IMG/VR virus record: IMGVR_UViG_3300048879_000251
Span: 1-24,427 of that record
Length of the DNA stretch: 24,427 nt
Origin: a virus
Reading direction: 5' to 3' (one strand)
Shown: positions 15,805-23,684 of the stretch, piece by piece
Position numbering within the stretch: the first letter of the stretch is position 1
Layout of the letters: every line of letters starts with the position of its first letter
Made by a program: the position numbers and the translations under genes
Notes under the pieces: generated by a model
Told to the model about the DNA's origin: nothing
The model's input: only the letters and a program-made list of their open reading frames with translations
The model's database searches: none

Positions 15805-16309
15805 TTTTGTAGATAATATCTACACTTTAAAAGCGCTTACAAGATACAATAATAAATTTAAAATAATAAATGAATCAGTAGCTGAACACTCCTTTTTTGT
15901 TGCAGTGTTAGTACTCAAAATGTATGACGATTATAAATTTGATCTAGGGAAAGCATTAAAAATGGCACTAGTACACGACATTCCAGAATTACATTTATCA
16001 GATGTAACACATGATGTTAAGCGTAATTTTCCAAATTTAGCTAAAGAAGTATTGAAAGCAGAATATTCCATTATGAGACATAAGTATCCTAATTGGCTAA
16101 GTGCTTTTATGGAATTTGAATCAGAGGAAACACCTGAGTCACTCGTTGTAAAGATGGCTGATAATCTTAGCTGTGTGCAATATGCGACAGCAGAAATAGC
16201 ACTTGGTAATCGAGGATATATGAAGGAAGTTGTAAAGGATGCAGGAAAACGTGTTATGAAGTCTGAAATAAAATTAAAAAAATGGAGAAGAAAAGATGCC
16301 AAAAAATAA
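15773..16309 (+). CDS. HD-domain 5'-deoxynucleotidase (YfbR-like)
   Basis: A metal-dependent phosphohydrolase expected to convert dNMPs to deoxynucleosides. Counting from the first ATG, metal ligands are H39 (SVAEHS), H68-D69 (ALVHDIPEL) and D130 (KMADNLS). E72 and R24 match E. coli YfbR E72 and R18, and the R-to-H spacing is 15 in both. It is all-helical, 178 residues against 199 in YfbR. The start is uncertain: ATG at 15773 or ATG at 15785 (MSVSLSDF). Both lie inside the upstream gene and neither has a convincing Shine-Dalgarno, so it is probably translationally coupled. The C-terminus is strongly basic (KLKKWRRKDAKK). It overlaps thyX by 14 bases. Phage HD enzymes are also known that remove dATP or other specific dNTPs (DatZ type), so the substrate is open. 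Confidence 0.83.
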   Translation: MKKNMSVSLSDFVDNIYTLKALTRYNNKFKIINESVAEHSFFVAVLVLKMYDDYKFDLGKALKMALVHDIPELHLSDVTHDVKRNFPNLAKEVLKAEYSIMRHKYPNWLSAFMEFESEETPESLVVKMADNLSCVQYATAEIALGNRGYMKEVVKDAGKRVMKSEIKLKKWRRKDAKK

Positions 16310-17255
16310 TGACTTAGATGCTGTACAACTACCAACAAGCTTGTGTTTTAATGAAGATCTAAGGACTAATTTTGTTGATCATTTAGATGCCATAAAAGTT
16401 AAGTTAGTAAGTTGTCCACCAATAGAAGAATTAAGAAACTACATACCAGATTTTTGTACAGCCACATGGGCGCAAGATCCTTTTCATTCTGATGATTTGA
16501 GTGATTATGAAAAGGATAAGATGATATGGATGCTTTTTGATGGAAAATTATTACCTACTGCTTTTGAGACAATTAATTGTACTTTTACAATTAATGGTAT
16601 TGATACACAATTTGTTACACACTTAATAAGACATAGAACATTTAGTTTTTCAGCTCAATGTACTGGGGATCGTTCACAGCGTAATGATACAGCTCTTGTT
16701 CCTTCTGCAATTATAAATTCTGAGGAATATTTTGATCGTTATACGAAAATTGTTGATGAGGCAAAACAACTTTACGCTGATATGGTTGATACAAAAAAGA
16801 TTTCTATTATGGATGCTCGGCATATACTCCCAAAGTGTTTAAGCACATTTTATTGGGCACGTGGCAATGTTCGTGATGTAATGGGATTTATCAAGACAAG
16901 AATTGATAAGCAGATTCAGCCTGCTGAGGATAATGTTGTTGCATATTATATGTGGCTAGAACTAGTTAGACAATATCCAATGATAGTTGATTGTATCGAC
17001 ATCCACACACCAGCAAGATATTATATTTCAACAGCACGTACAGGAACTGGAACAAATCTCTATTTTCCTGATGAGGATTCTGATCAATTTGAGTATAATG
17101 AATTGGATTTTCTGTATCAGGCAAGGCGTGATGAATTAAATGGTACTGAAGGCGGACGAAATACTTTTGTGGAAATAATTAAGTCTATAGATGAAGAAAT
17201 TGAAGACTTACGACGTCAAGCTTACGAACGATATGATTTTTTGGGGATAAAATAA
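16296..17255 (+). CDS. thyX: FAD-dependent thymidylate synthase ThyX
   Basis: Makes dTMP from dUMP using methylene-THF, FAD and NADPH. The motif lies at residues 112-129 as RHRTFSFSAQCTGDRSQR: the RHR is intact, but the position seven residues later, normally Ser, is Cys122, and a short insertion (TGD) precedes the following Arg. Later family features are an F-x-W-x-x-N-V-R-D-V-like helix (TFYWARGNVRDVMGFIKTRID) and a Q-P-A-E-D-type nucleotide-binding segment. At 319 residues it is longer than typical ThyX (about 220-260), with an extra charged helical tail from about 255. The start follows a GGAGAAGAAAAG ribosome site, and the stop overlaps the epimerase ATG (TAATG). It fits with the dCMP deaminase and dUTPase-like genes downstream, which would supply dUMP. 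Confidence 0.9.
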   Translation: MPKNNDLDAVQLPTSLCFNEDLRTNFVDHLDAIKVKLVSCPPIEELRNYIPDFCTATWAQDPFHSDDLSDYEKDKMIWMLFDGKLLPTAFETINCTFTINGIDTQFVTHLIRHRTFSFSAQCTGDRSQRNDTALVPSAIINSEEYFDRYTKIVDEAKQLYADMVDTKKISIMDARHILPKCLSTFYWARGNVRDVMGFIKTRIDKQIQPAEDNVVAYYMWLELVRQYPMIVDCIDIHTPARYYISTARTGTGTNLYFPDEDSDQFEYNELDFLYQARRDELNGTEGGRNTFVEIIKSIDEEIEDLRRQAYERYDFLGIK

Positions 17256-18253
17256 TGAGAGTTTTAGTTACAGGTGAAAAGGGCTTTATAGCATCTAATT
17301 TGTCTAAGTCTTTACTTAAGCACGATATTGAATTTATAAAATTAAATAATTACACATGGTCTAGAATGACATATCCTGCTAAGGTTAATAGTAATGATGA
17401 AATGTGTGTACATAGAAATAATATCAAAGAATGGGCGGCCGCATTTGAATTACTTAAAATTGATATGGTTATACACAATGCTGCTGTTGTCGGTACAGAC
17501 GTAGTTGCCTTAGATCCAAATGAAGCAACGCTATCTAATCTAACAGGAACATATAATATTGTTCAAGCTGCAAACCAGGTTGATATTCCTGTTGTTTATC
17601 TTGGCACAACTGTGATTTATGACACAAAAGTATATCAAGACGGGTTAATCTATGAAAATTCGCTTACAGGACCAACAACATTTTATGGTAATTTAAAATT
17701 ATGGGCAGAACAATATGTTATCGAGAATGCAAAAAACTGGATAGTTCTTAGGCCCTTATTTGCATATGGTGGCGTAGGTGACATGAATTCATTGATGGCA
17801 AAAACTTTTTATGCTAGTATGATTCCAAAGAAGATTGATATGTTTTTAGATCCTACCAAATACAAAGACTACTTACATGTAGAGGATTTTTGTGATGCTG
17901 TTGCGTTAGCTTGTAAAATGAAACTATTCGGTAAAGATTATAATATTGCTGCAGAAACGCCTGTAATTACAAGCGAGATTGTAGATTTAATGTCAAAAAT
18001 CTCAGATGAGGATTTAAAATTACTTATTGACTGGAAGCCAGAAACAGATTACTTAGGTAACCATAGGCTTTCAACTGCAAAGTTCAGGGGTGACACAGCA
18101 TGGATGCCAAAAATTACTCTAGAAGATGGTTTACGTAGATCATATGACAGTATCATAAAAAACTTTAAAAATCCAGAAAAAATAGCATACAATCCCTTAG
18201 TGTACTTAGATGAGGCAAAAGATAAGGGTGTTGACCTTACAAAATTTTATTAA
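17255..18253 (+). CDS. NAD(P)-dependent sugar-nucleotide epimerase/dehydratase (extended SDR)
   Basis: A Rossmann-fold enzyme of the extended short-chain dehydrogenase family. The nucleotide-binding motif at the N-terminus is VTGEKGFIASNL, that is G7-x-x-G10-x-x-A13, with Ala replacing the last Gly. HNAAVVGTD near 74-82 is the usual NNAG/HxAA segment. The catalytic triad region is LGTTVIYD (117-123) with Y144-x-x-x-K148 (YGNLK), and VLRPLFAYG is the substrate-side strand. The sugar is not identifiable; relatives act on UDP-, GDP- or dTDP-sugars. It starts in a TAATG overlap with thyX, so it is made with the nucleotide enzymes rather than with virion genes. Possible uses are remodelling host surface sugars or supplying a sugar for DNA modification; both are guesses. 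The 60 bases after it contain a weak CTTTAC/GTAAAG hairpin. Confidence 0.85.
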   Translation: MRVLVTGEKGFIASNLSKSLLKHDIEFIKLNNYTWSRMTYPAKVNSNDEMCVHRNNIKEWAAAFELLKIDMVIHNAAVVGTDVVALDPNEATLSNLTGTYNIVQAANQVDIPVVYLGTTVIYDTKVYQDGLIYENSLTGPTTFYGNLKLWAEQYVIENAKNWIVLRPLFAYGGVGDMNSLMAKTFYASMIPKKIDMFLDPTKYKDYLHVEDFCDAVALACKMKLFGKDYNIAAETPVITSEIVDLMSKISDEDLKLLIDWKPETDYLGNHRLSTAKFRGDTAWMPKITLEDGLRRSYDSIIKNFKNPEKIAYNPLVYLDEAKDKGVDLTKFY

Positions 18254-18313
18254 AAAAAACCTTTACTTGTATAGGTAAAGTGTATTAAATTCTAATATCA
18301 ACTCAGGATTTAA

Positions 18314-21300
18314 ATGTCATTAAAGAGTATCATACCACCAACACAATTTACAGGGCTACACGCGCATACATCATTTAGCACATTTGATGGCTTAGGTTAC
18401 CCAAAAGATCATATTGATTTTATCACAAGTGAAGAACAGGGGATGGATTCATGGGCGTTAACTGATCACGGTCAAGGATCCGGATTAGCACACGCACGCC
18501 AGTATTCAGAAGTATTAAAAAAGAAAGGTCTTAATTATAGACAACTTCATGGTGTTGAATTTTATTTTGTCCCTTCACTAAAAACTTGGAAGGATCAATA
18601 TAATACACATCGTGAAGCAGTGCAAGCTGAAAAGAATGCTAAAAAACAAGAAAAGCTAGCAAAGACGTCTGTTTTTATAGATGCTGAAAAGGAAGTAGAA
18701 TCAGGTGGCCTTGTATTAGAGAACGAACTTGAAACAAAAGGATCCTTAAAAGGAAAACCAGCTTGGAAGAGATATTATCATTTAGTTGTTGTTGCAAAAA
18801 ACAAGCAAGGATTAGCTAATCTATTCACACTTGTTAAAAAATCTTATAAGGATGGATTTTATAGATTTCCTCGTATTGATTTTGAAATGCTTAAAGAGCA
18901 TGGTGACGGTCTAGTTGTATCAACAGCATGTGTTGGAGGCTTAGCATCAGGTATAATTTACAATGAGTTTCAGGATTTAACTTTTAATCAATTCCATCCT
19001 GATTTACTAAATGATTCCGTCAAATATAATACAATTATGAATCGTTTAGAAAATATGACAGATTATTTTGTTGATTGTGTAGGACAGGAGAACTTCTTTT
19101 TAGAGTTACAATTTAACCAATTGACAGCGCAACAAATGACTAATCGTATGTTACTTGATTTATCACGAAAAACTGGAGTAAAACTTATATCAACTGCTGA
19201 TTCTCATTTCCCATCACCAGATAAATGGGAAGCACGTGAGTTATATAAGAAAATAGGCTGGTTTAGCAATGATCCAGCAAAGATGATATTACCAAAGAAA
19301 GAAGAATTAAAATGTCTACTTTATCCTAAGAATGCACAACAAATGTGGGATGGATTTGTAGATAATTATAATGAGTATGATTTCTATAAGGGTTACGAAA
19401 ATGATGTAAAAGATTCAATTAATAGGACACATGATATTGCATGGGATATGTGCGAAGATGTGTGGATAGATACACAGGCTAAATTACCTGTATTTGGGTC
19501 AACTGACAAGCCTGCATTTAATATGCTTGTTGAGCTAGTCAAAGAGAAATTACTTCTAGAAAAACCGCAAAAGCAACAACAGTATATTGAAAGAGCAAAG
19601 GAAGAACTATCAGATATAAAGTTCCTTGGACATGAATCATATTTCATAGCAATGTATAAGATATTTGAGAAGGCACGCGAAAAAACCCTTTTTGGCCCAG
19701 GAAGAGGATCCGGATCTGGGAGCATAGTAAATTACTTACTTGGTATTACACAAATTGATCCTCTTCCTTATGGTCTTTTATGGTCACGATTTTTAGGCAG
19801 GCATCGTGTTTCATGGCCAGATATAGATACAGACGCAGGTGACAGAGATGTATTAATTGATGCAGCACGTGAGTTATTTGGTAATGATGCAGTTATACCG
19901 GTTTCGAATTTTAATACTCTCAAACTTAAGTCACTCATAAAAGACATATCAAAATTTTATGGTGTGCCATTTCATGAGGTAAATAAATTATCTAATGGAT
20001 TACAAGAAGAAGTTATGCCTCATGCAAGAGATGAAGATGAAGAAAAATCAGTATTTGTTTTAAAACACGCAGACTGCATGAAATATTCAAAAAAGTATAA
20101 CGATTTTATGACTCAGTATCCTGATGTTGAACGTCATGTTGAAACCTTATTCATGGAGAATAGGAGTATTGGTCGTCATGCTGGAGGTGTTATAGTAGCA
20201 ACTGAACAGGATATTCAAACTTGTATGCCACTTATTAGTGTAAGAGGAGAGCTTCAGACACCGTGGACTGAAGGAATGAATTTTCGTCACCTTGAAGACA
20301 ACGGATTTTTAAAGTTTGATTTCTTGGGATTGACGCTTCTTAAGGATGTTGAGAATTGTATTAAAAGAATTTTGATCAAAGAAGGAAATACTGCTCCTAG
20401 TTTTTTAGAGATAAGAGATTACTTTGATAAGCATTTAAATTGTCGTTATAATAAGCAAGATGATAAAAAAGTTTGGAAACATACTTATGAAGACGGGCGT
20501 TTAACAGCAGTATTCCAATTTACAGCTGATGGTGCACGTAGGTTTTGCTTAGATGCAAAGCCAAAGGATATCGAGACACTTGGTGCCTTAACAGCAATAT
20601 ACAGACCTGGGCCTCTTAAGGCTAATGTTCACAGGAAATTTGTTAATGCAAAAAAGAATGCTCATAAGATAAAATATGATCATCCAGTTATCAAAGAAGT
20701 ATTAGGACCGACTTTTAATTTTGTTATCTTTCAAGAACAATTTATGTTATTAGCACAAAAACTTGCTGGATTCTCACCGGGTGAGTCTGATAAGTTGAGA
20801 AAAACTCTGGTTAAGAAGTCTCTAGATACCTTAGATGGTAAGGCTTCTGAACGTGAGATAGCAAAAGAAAAATTTATAAGTGGTGCTAAAAAATTACATG
20901 GCATTAATGAAAAAATCACGACAGAATTATGGGAAACCATCGAGGCATTTTCAGTTTATGGATTTAATAAATCACATGCAATTGCATATGCAATAGATTC
21001 TTATTACTCAGCATGGCTGCACACTTATCATGAAAAGGAATGGTTAGCAACAGTTCTGCAATCTGAAAATAATAATCCAAAAGGATTATCAAAGACAATA
21101 GGTGAAGTCAAATCTTACGGTTATCATTTTGTTGATGTAGATATAAATTATTCAGGTAAAGAGTGGGAGTATTCTGAAGAAGTTAACGCATTTGTTCCAC
21201 CTCTTTCATCGATAAAAGGTGTAGGCAAGATAGCTATGGATGAATTAACAGCACTCAGGCCTTTTGATAACTTAAAAGGATTTCTTTACGATGATGAGGG

Positions 21301-21946
21301 TGCGTGGAAATGGAAAAAACTTAATAAGACAGCAATCAAATCGCTATGTATGGTTGAAGGTTTCAATTCCTTTCAAGAGCTAATGGATGGAACAATAGCG
21401 AATCATAAACATCTGATGGAAGCTTTAACAGGTGAGGGAAATTATGAGAGACTTAGAAAGGGTATTTTTGGATTAACAAAAACACAGCATAAGAAGGCAC
21501 TTAAAGAAAGCATGTCGCTTAATCCTTTAATTGACGAGCTTATTGAAATTGGGCGAGGAGTTGATGATTGGTCAAGGATGGAAAAAATAGAAAACTATGC
21601 AAGTATGACGTCTACTGTTAGAAATGATCTTGTCTTCCCTGAAGAAGTAATGGCCCAAATAAAGGTTTACAACGTGTCAAGTGTTTTTGACATCAAAGAA
21701 GGCACAAGAAAACAGGCATGGTTCACAATACTTGATAAGACAAAAAAGCTTACAAAAAATAATAGAATTTTTTGGACATTAAAAGTTGGTGATGATGAAA
21801 ATAATATTGGTTGGCTTAGAGTATGGGGAGATTTTAAGGAAGACAAGGAACCCGACAAATATTCATTGTGTATTGCTGACGTGCATAATGATTCACAGTG
21901 GGGAAGGTCAACAGGATCGTATAAATTTAAAATAATACCGATATAA
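18314..21946 (+). CDS. dnaE: DNA polymerase III alpha subunit (DnaE-type, C family)
   Basis: A complete C-family replicative polymerase of 1210 residues (E. coli DnaE 1160). The N-terminal PHP domain keeps its metal ligands: HAHTSFS (H16, H18), TDHGQGSG (D51, H52), HGVEFYF, STACVGG and TADSHF. Enzymes with an intact PHP site can proofread, unlike E. coli DnaE. The palm shows GPGRGSGSGSIVNYLL (near 459-474), the catalytic pair in WPDIDTD (about D503, D505) and the third Asp in KFDFLGLTLL (about 668). IYRPGPL, FQEQFM, FSPGESDKLRK and FNKSHAIAYA follow the finger/beta-binding order of DnaE. A helix-hairpin-helix (SSIKGVGKIAMDEL) and a C-terminal OB-like domain complete it. The start at 18314 has AGGA 8 bases upstream; the stop touches the next ATG. 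Use of a bacterial-type C-family polymerase by a T4-type phage is unusual. Confidence 0.95.
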   Translation: MSLKSIIPPTQFTGLHAHTSFSTFDGLGYPKDHIDFITSEEQGMDSWALTDHGQGSGLAHARQYSEVLKKKGLNYRQLHGVEFYFVPSLKTWKDQYNTHREAVQAEKNAKKQEKLAKTSVFIDAEKEVESGGLVLENELETKGSLKGKPAWKRYYHLVVVAKNKQGLANLFTLVKKSYKDGFYRFPRIDFEMLKEHGDGLVVSTACVGGLASGIIYNEFQDLTFNQFHPDLLNDSVKYNTIMNRLENMTDYFVDCVGQENFFLELQFNQLTAQQMTNRMLLDLSRKTGVKLISTADSHFPSPDKWEARELYKKIGWFSNDPAKMILPKKEELKCLLYPKNAQQMWDGFVDNYNEYDFYKGYENDVKDSINRTHDIAWDMCEDVWIDTQAKLPVFGSTDKPAFNMLVELVKEKLLLEKPQKQQQYIERAKEELSDIKFLGHESYFIAMYKIFEKAREKTLFGPGRGSGSGSIVNYLLGITQIDPLPYGLLWSRFLGRHRVSWPDIDTDAGDRDVLIDAARELFGNDAVIPVSNFNTLKLKSLIKDISKFYGVPFHEVNKLSNGLQEEVMPHARDEDEEKSVFVLKHADCMKYSKKYNDFMTQYPDVERHVETLFMENRSIGRHAGGVIVATEQDIQTCMPLISVRGELQTPWTEGMNFRHLEDNGFLKFDFLGLTLLKDVENCIKRILIKEGNTAPSFLEIRDYFDKHLNCRYNKQDDKKVWKHTYEDGRLTAVFQFTADGARRFCLDAKPKDIETLGALTAIYRPGPLKANVHRKFVNAKKNAHKIKYDHPVIKEVLGPTFNFVIFQEQFMLLAQKLAGFSPGESDKLRKTLVKKSLDTLDGKASEREIAKEKFISGAKKLHGINEKITTELWETIEAFSVYGFNKSHAIAYAIDSYYSAWLHTYHEKEWLATVLQSENNNPKGLSKTIGEVKSYGYHFVDVDINYSGKEWEYSEEVNAFVPPLSSIKGVGKIAMDELTALRPFDNLKGFLYDDEGAWKWKKLNKTAIKSLCMVEGFNSFQELMDGTIANHKHLMEALTGEGNYERLRKGIFGLTKTQHKKALKESMSLNPLIDELIEIGRGVDDWSRMEKIENYASMTSTVRNDLVFPEEVMAQIKVYNVSSVFDIKEGTRKQAWFTILDKTKKLTKNNRIFWTLKVGDDENNIGWLRVWGDFKEDKEPDKYSLCIADVHNDSQWGRSTGSYKFKIIPI

Positions 21947-22906
21947 ATGCTACACATACATAACATAACATTAGAAGGACCTGATCTTTCTGGGAAAACT
22001 ACTTTATTTGATAATCTACATGAATTAACAAATTACAAATATAATATTCAGGATAGATCAGAATTGAGTATGCTATGCTATGCTAAAATGTATAAAAGAG
22101 ATACTTCTGTGTGGCACCAGAGATTAAGACGTAAATTAAATGATTTGAATCATATAATGATAGTTTTATTGCCAACATTTTCTGAACTTGTAGAGAGGTT
22201 TGATGAAAGGGGCGACACACACCAGACAAGAGATTCATTACAAGAACTTTATAATATATTTTATGATTATGTTTCAATGTATCGAAATTATAGTACAATT
22301 GTCTGTATTTCAGATGTATTGAATAGACATGCATTAGCTTCTATGGTGCTATCACACATCAAAAAAAGAGAAACAGCAGATACTGATTTGATTAGTTCAT
22401 TTGTTAGTAAAAATACTTATGCATCACAAGATAACTTAGCAGGTTTTGAAGCACACCCTGTGAAGCTATCGTTAGATTTAAAACCTCAATTTGAGAAAGG
22501 TGATCTGTGGTCTGTATTGGATAATGAAAAAGAGTCAGAGTATTATTTAAAAATATTGCGTAGTGTATTGAAAAATATTGAGGATGAGATGGCAGGTATA
22601 AATGAGTACAATGTCAAGCAAGATATGACAAAGACGAGAAGATTTATTTATACAGATTCTACTTGCATTTCATTATTTCATACAATGTATAGACCAGGTG
22701 CTTTGCATGGAGGCAGATTGAATTTTTATGCTGTGTGTAGATCAACAGATGTGTATAATATCCTACCTTTTGATTTAAAGTTTTTAGTACTTTTGTGTAA
22801 GGCGGTAAGAAATTGCATCAAAATACCTGATCAGAAAGAGATGACGCTTGAATTAACAATGCATTCAGCACATGTACCAGCACTTCCTAATATTGTAAAG
22901 GAGTAA
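21947..22906 (+). CDS. P-loop deoxynucleotide kinase fused to a thymidylate synthase/dCMP hydroxymethylase-like domain
   Basis: Residues 1-140 are a P-loop nucleotide kinase: Walker A GPDLSGKT (11-18), a DRS motif (36-38) as in dTMP kinases, and a LID-like ERFDERGDTHQTRDS (83-97). Residues about 225-319 read like the substrate-binding half of thymidylate synthase. C240 in TDSTCISLFH matches the nucleophile (E. coli C146), R265-S266-x-D268 matches R166-S167-x-D169, and LPFDL puts D276 exactly eight residues on, where TS has Asn177. T4 dCMP hydroxymethylase also has Asp at that place and uses it to accept cytosine. The first half of the TS fold is missing or unrecognisable (140-220). The gene abuts dnaE (TAAATG). 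Possible products are 5-hydroxymethyl-dCMP and its phosphates. A degraded, non-catalytic TS domain is the alternative. The kinase is secure; the second domain is a motif-level match. Confidence 0.7.
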   Translation: MLHIHNITLEGPDLSGKTTLFDNLHELTNYKYNIQDRSELSMLCYAKMYKRDTSVWHQRLRRKLNDLNHIMIVLLPTFSELVERFDERGDTHQTRDSLQELYNIFYDYVSMYRNYSTIVCISDVLNRHALASMVLSHIKKRETADTDLISSFVSKNTYASQDNLAGFEAHPVKLSLDLKPQFEKGDLWSVLDNEKESEYYLKILRSVLKNIEDEMAGINEYNVKQDMTKTRRFIYTDSTCISLFHTMYRPGALHGGRLNFYAVCRSTDVYNILPFDLKFLVLLCKAVRNCIKIPDQKEMTLELTMHSAHVPALPNIVKE

Positions 22907-22912
22907 GTTATT

Positions 22913-23074
22913 ATGAAATCACGAATAGAAGTTATTAAAGAGCTTGTTAAGAAGTATCCTGATAACCGCCAATTAGGTAATATAGTAAGACAGTATATGA
23001 TGGAAGATTATTGGAAACCGCTTGATAAAACGAATCCAGAAAGTAAGTGGTTAAAGAGGTTGAATGAGATATGA
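22913..23074 (+). CDS. small hypothetical protein, 53 aa
   Basis: ATG at 22913 has an excellent AAGGAG nine bases upstream. It encodes MKSRIEVIKELVKKYPDNRQ and continues to a TGA that overlaps the next ATG (ATGA at 23071). The protein is charged and helical, with an aromatic segment YMMEDYWKPLD near 28-38. It has no known domain. The ribosome site, the snug fit between genes and the overlapping stop/start make it very likely a real gene. Its function is unknown; small regulators or host-takeover proteins are common at such positions. Confidence 0.7.
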   Translation: MKSRIEVIKELVKKYPDNRQLGNIVRQYMMEDYWKPLDKTNPESKWLKRLNEI

Positions 23075-23313
23075 ATTACAAAGAGTATATGAAATTAATG
23101 AAGACGCCTTTTGATAAATTGACAGAAGAGGATCAACAGAAAAGAACAAAAGAGTTTGATAGAAGAATGAATGTATGTAAAATGTTTTTAGTTGGTATGA
23201 TGCAGGGGTATATTAACGACGATATAGAAAATTTAATTCCGCAAGATGACCCTATGAGAGAAATGATAGAGATTCTTAGAATAAGAGTAAATGAAATTGA
23301 GGGTGAGGCATGA
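23071..23313 (+). CDS. small hypothetical protein, 80 aa
   Basis: This helical, charged protein starts in an ATGA overlap with the previous small gene and overlaps the dUTPase-like gene by 4 bases. It has a hydrophobic patch, VCKMFLVGMMQGYI (about 35-48), too short and too mixed for a membrane segment, then an acidic DDIENLIPQDD and a C-terminal helix. No domain is recognised. A translationally coupled position between a kinase-fusion and a pyrophosphatase suggests a minor role in the same nucleotide pathway, or a small host-directed factor, without direct support. Confidence 0.65.
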   Translation: MNYKEYMKLMKTPFDKLTEEDQQKRTKEFDRRMNVCKMFLVGMMQGYINDDIENLIPQDDPMREMIEILRIRVNEIEGEA

Positions 23314-23684
23314 GTGATAGGCTAAAAGAGATTTATGAAATTCAAAAGCAATTTACTAAAAAGTTCTTTAAGAGTAAGGGTCTAAGTATGGATAGTATTG
23401 CTCATAATAAAGAAGAATTAGTAAAGTGGAACAAGGAGTACATTTTGGCATTAATCGTAGAGGCAACTGAGGTCTTGAATGAGGTTGATTGGAAGATGCA
23501 TAAAAAAATGGATTTACCTACTGATGCGCGTGACAGGCTTTTGGAAGAGAGCGTTGATGTTTTGAAATTCCTTTTAGGATTAATGATTGTTAATGGCTTC
23601 ACATGCAATGACATTTATCAAAAGTTTATATCAAAATCCTTAGCAGTTGTTAAAAAGTTTGAGAATGAGAATGCCGAATTATAA
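23310..23684 (+). CDS. all-alpha dUTPase/dCTPase-like pyrophosphatase (dimeric dUTPase family)
   Basis: Members hydrolyse dUTP (and dCTP in T4 gp56) to the monophosphate and PPi. The magnesium-binding signature of all-alpha NTP pyrophosphatases, E-x-x-E then E-x-x-D, is present as E51-A-T-E54 and E80-S-V-D83. The segment ATEVLNEVDWK and the KFLLGLMIVNG helix are typical of the dimeric dUTPase family rather than MazG. At 124 residues it is short but includes both helices of the active site. It overlaps the upstream small gene by 4 bases and the dCMP deaminase start by up to 38. Together with the deaminase it would produce dUMP for ThyX. If it also acts on dCTP, it would supply dCMP to the kinase/TS-like fusion, as in T4. 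Substrate preference cannot be read. Confidence 0.75.
   Translation: MSDRLKEIYEIQKQFTKKFFKSKGLSMDSIAHNKEELVKWNKEYILALIVEATEVLNEVDWKMHKKMDLPTDARDRLLEESVDVLKFLLGLMIVNGFTCNDIYQKFISKSLAVVKKFENENAEL

Noticed and set aside
18254-18290. Terminator after the SDR gene
   Set aside because: CTTTAC/GTAAAG is only six mostly A/T-closed pairs and is not followed by a T-run, so it is not convincing.
23310-23684. MazG-type pyrophosphatase
   Set aside because: The ExxE/ExxD motif is shared, but ATEVLNEVDWK and the KFLLGL...NG helix fit the dimeric dUTPase/gp56 family better than MazG.
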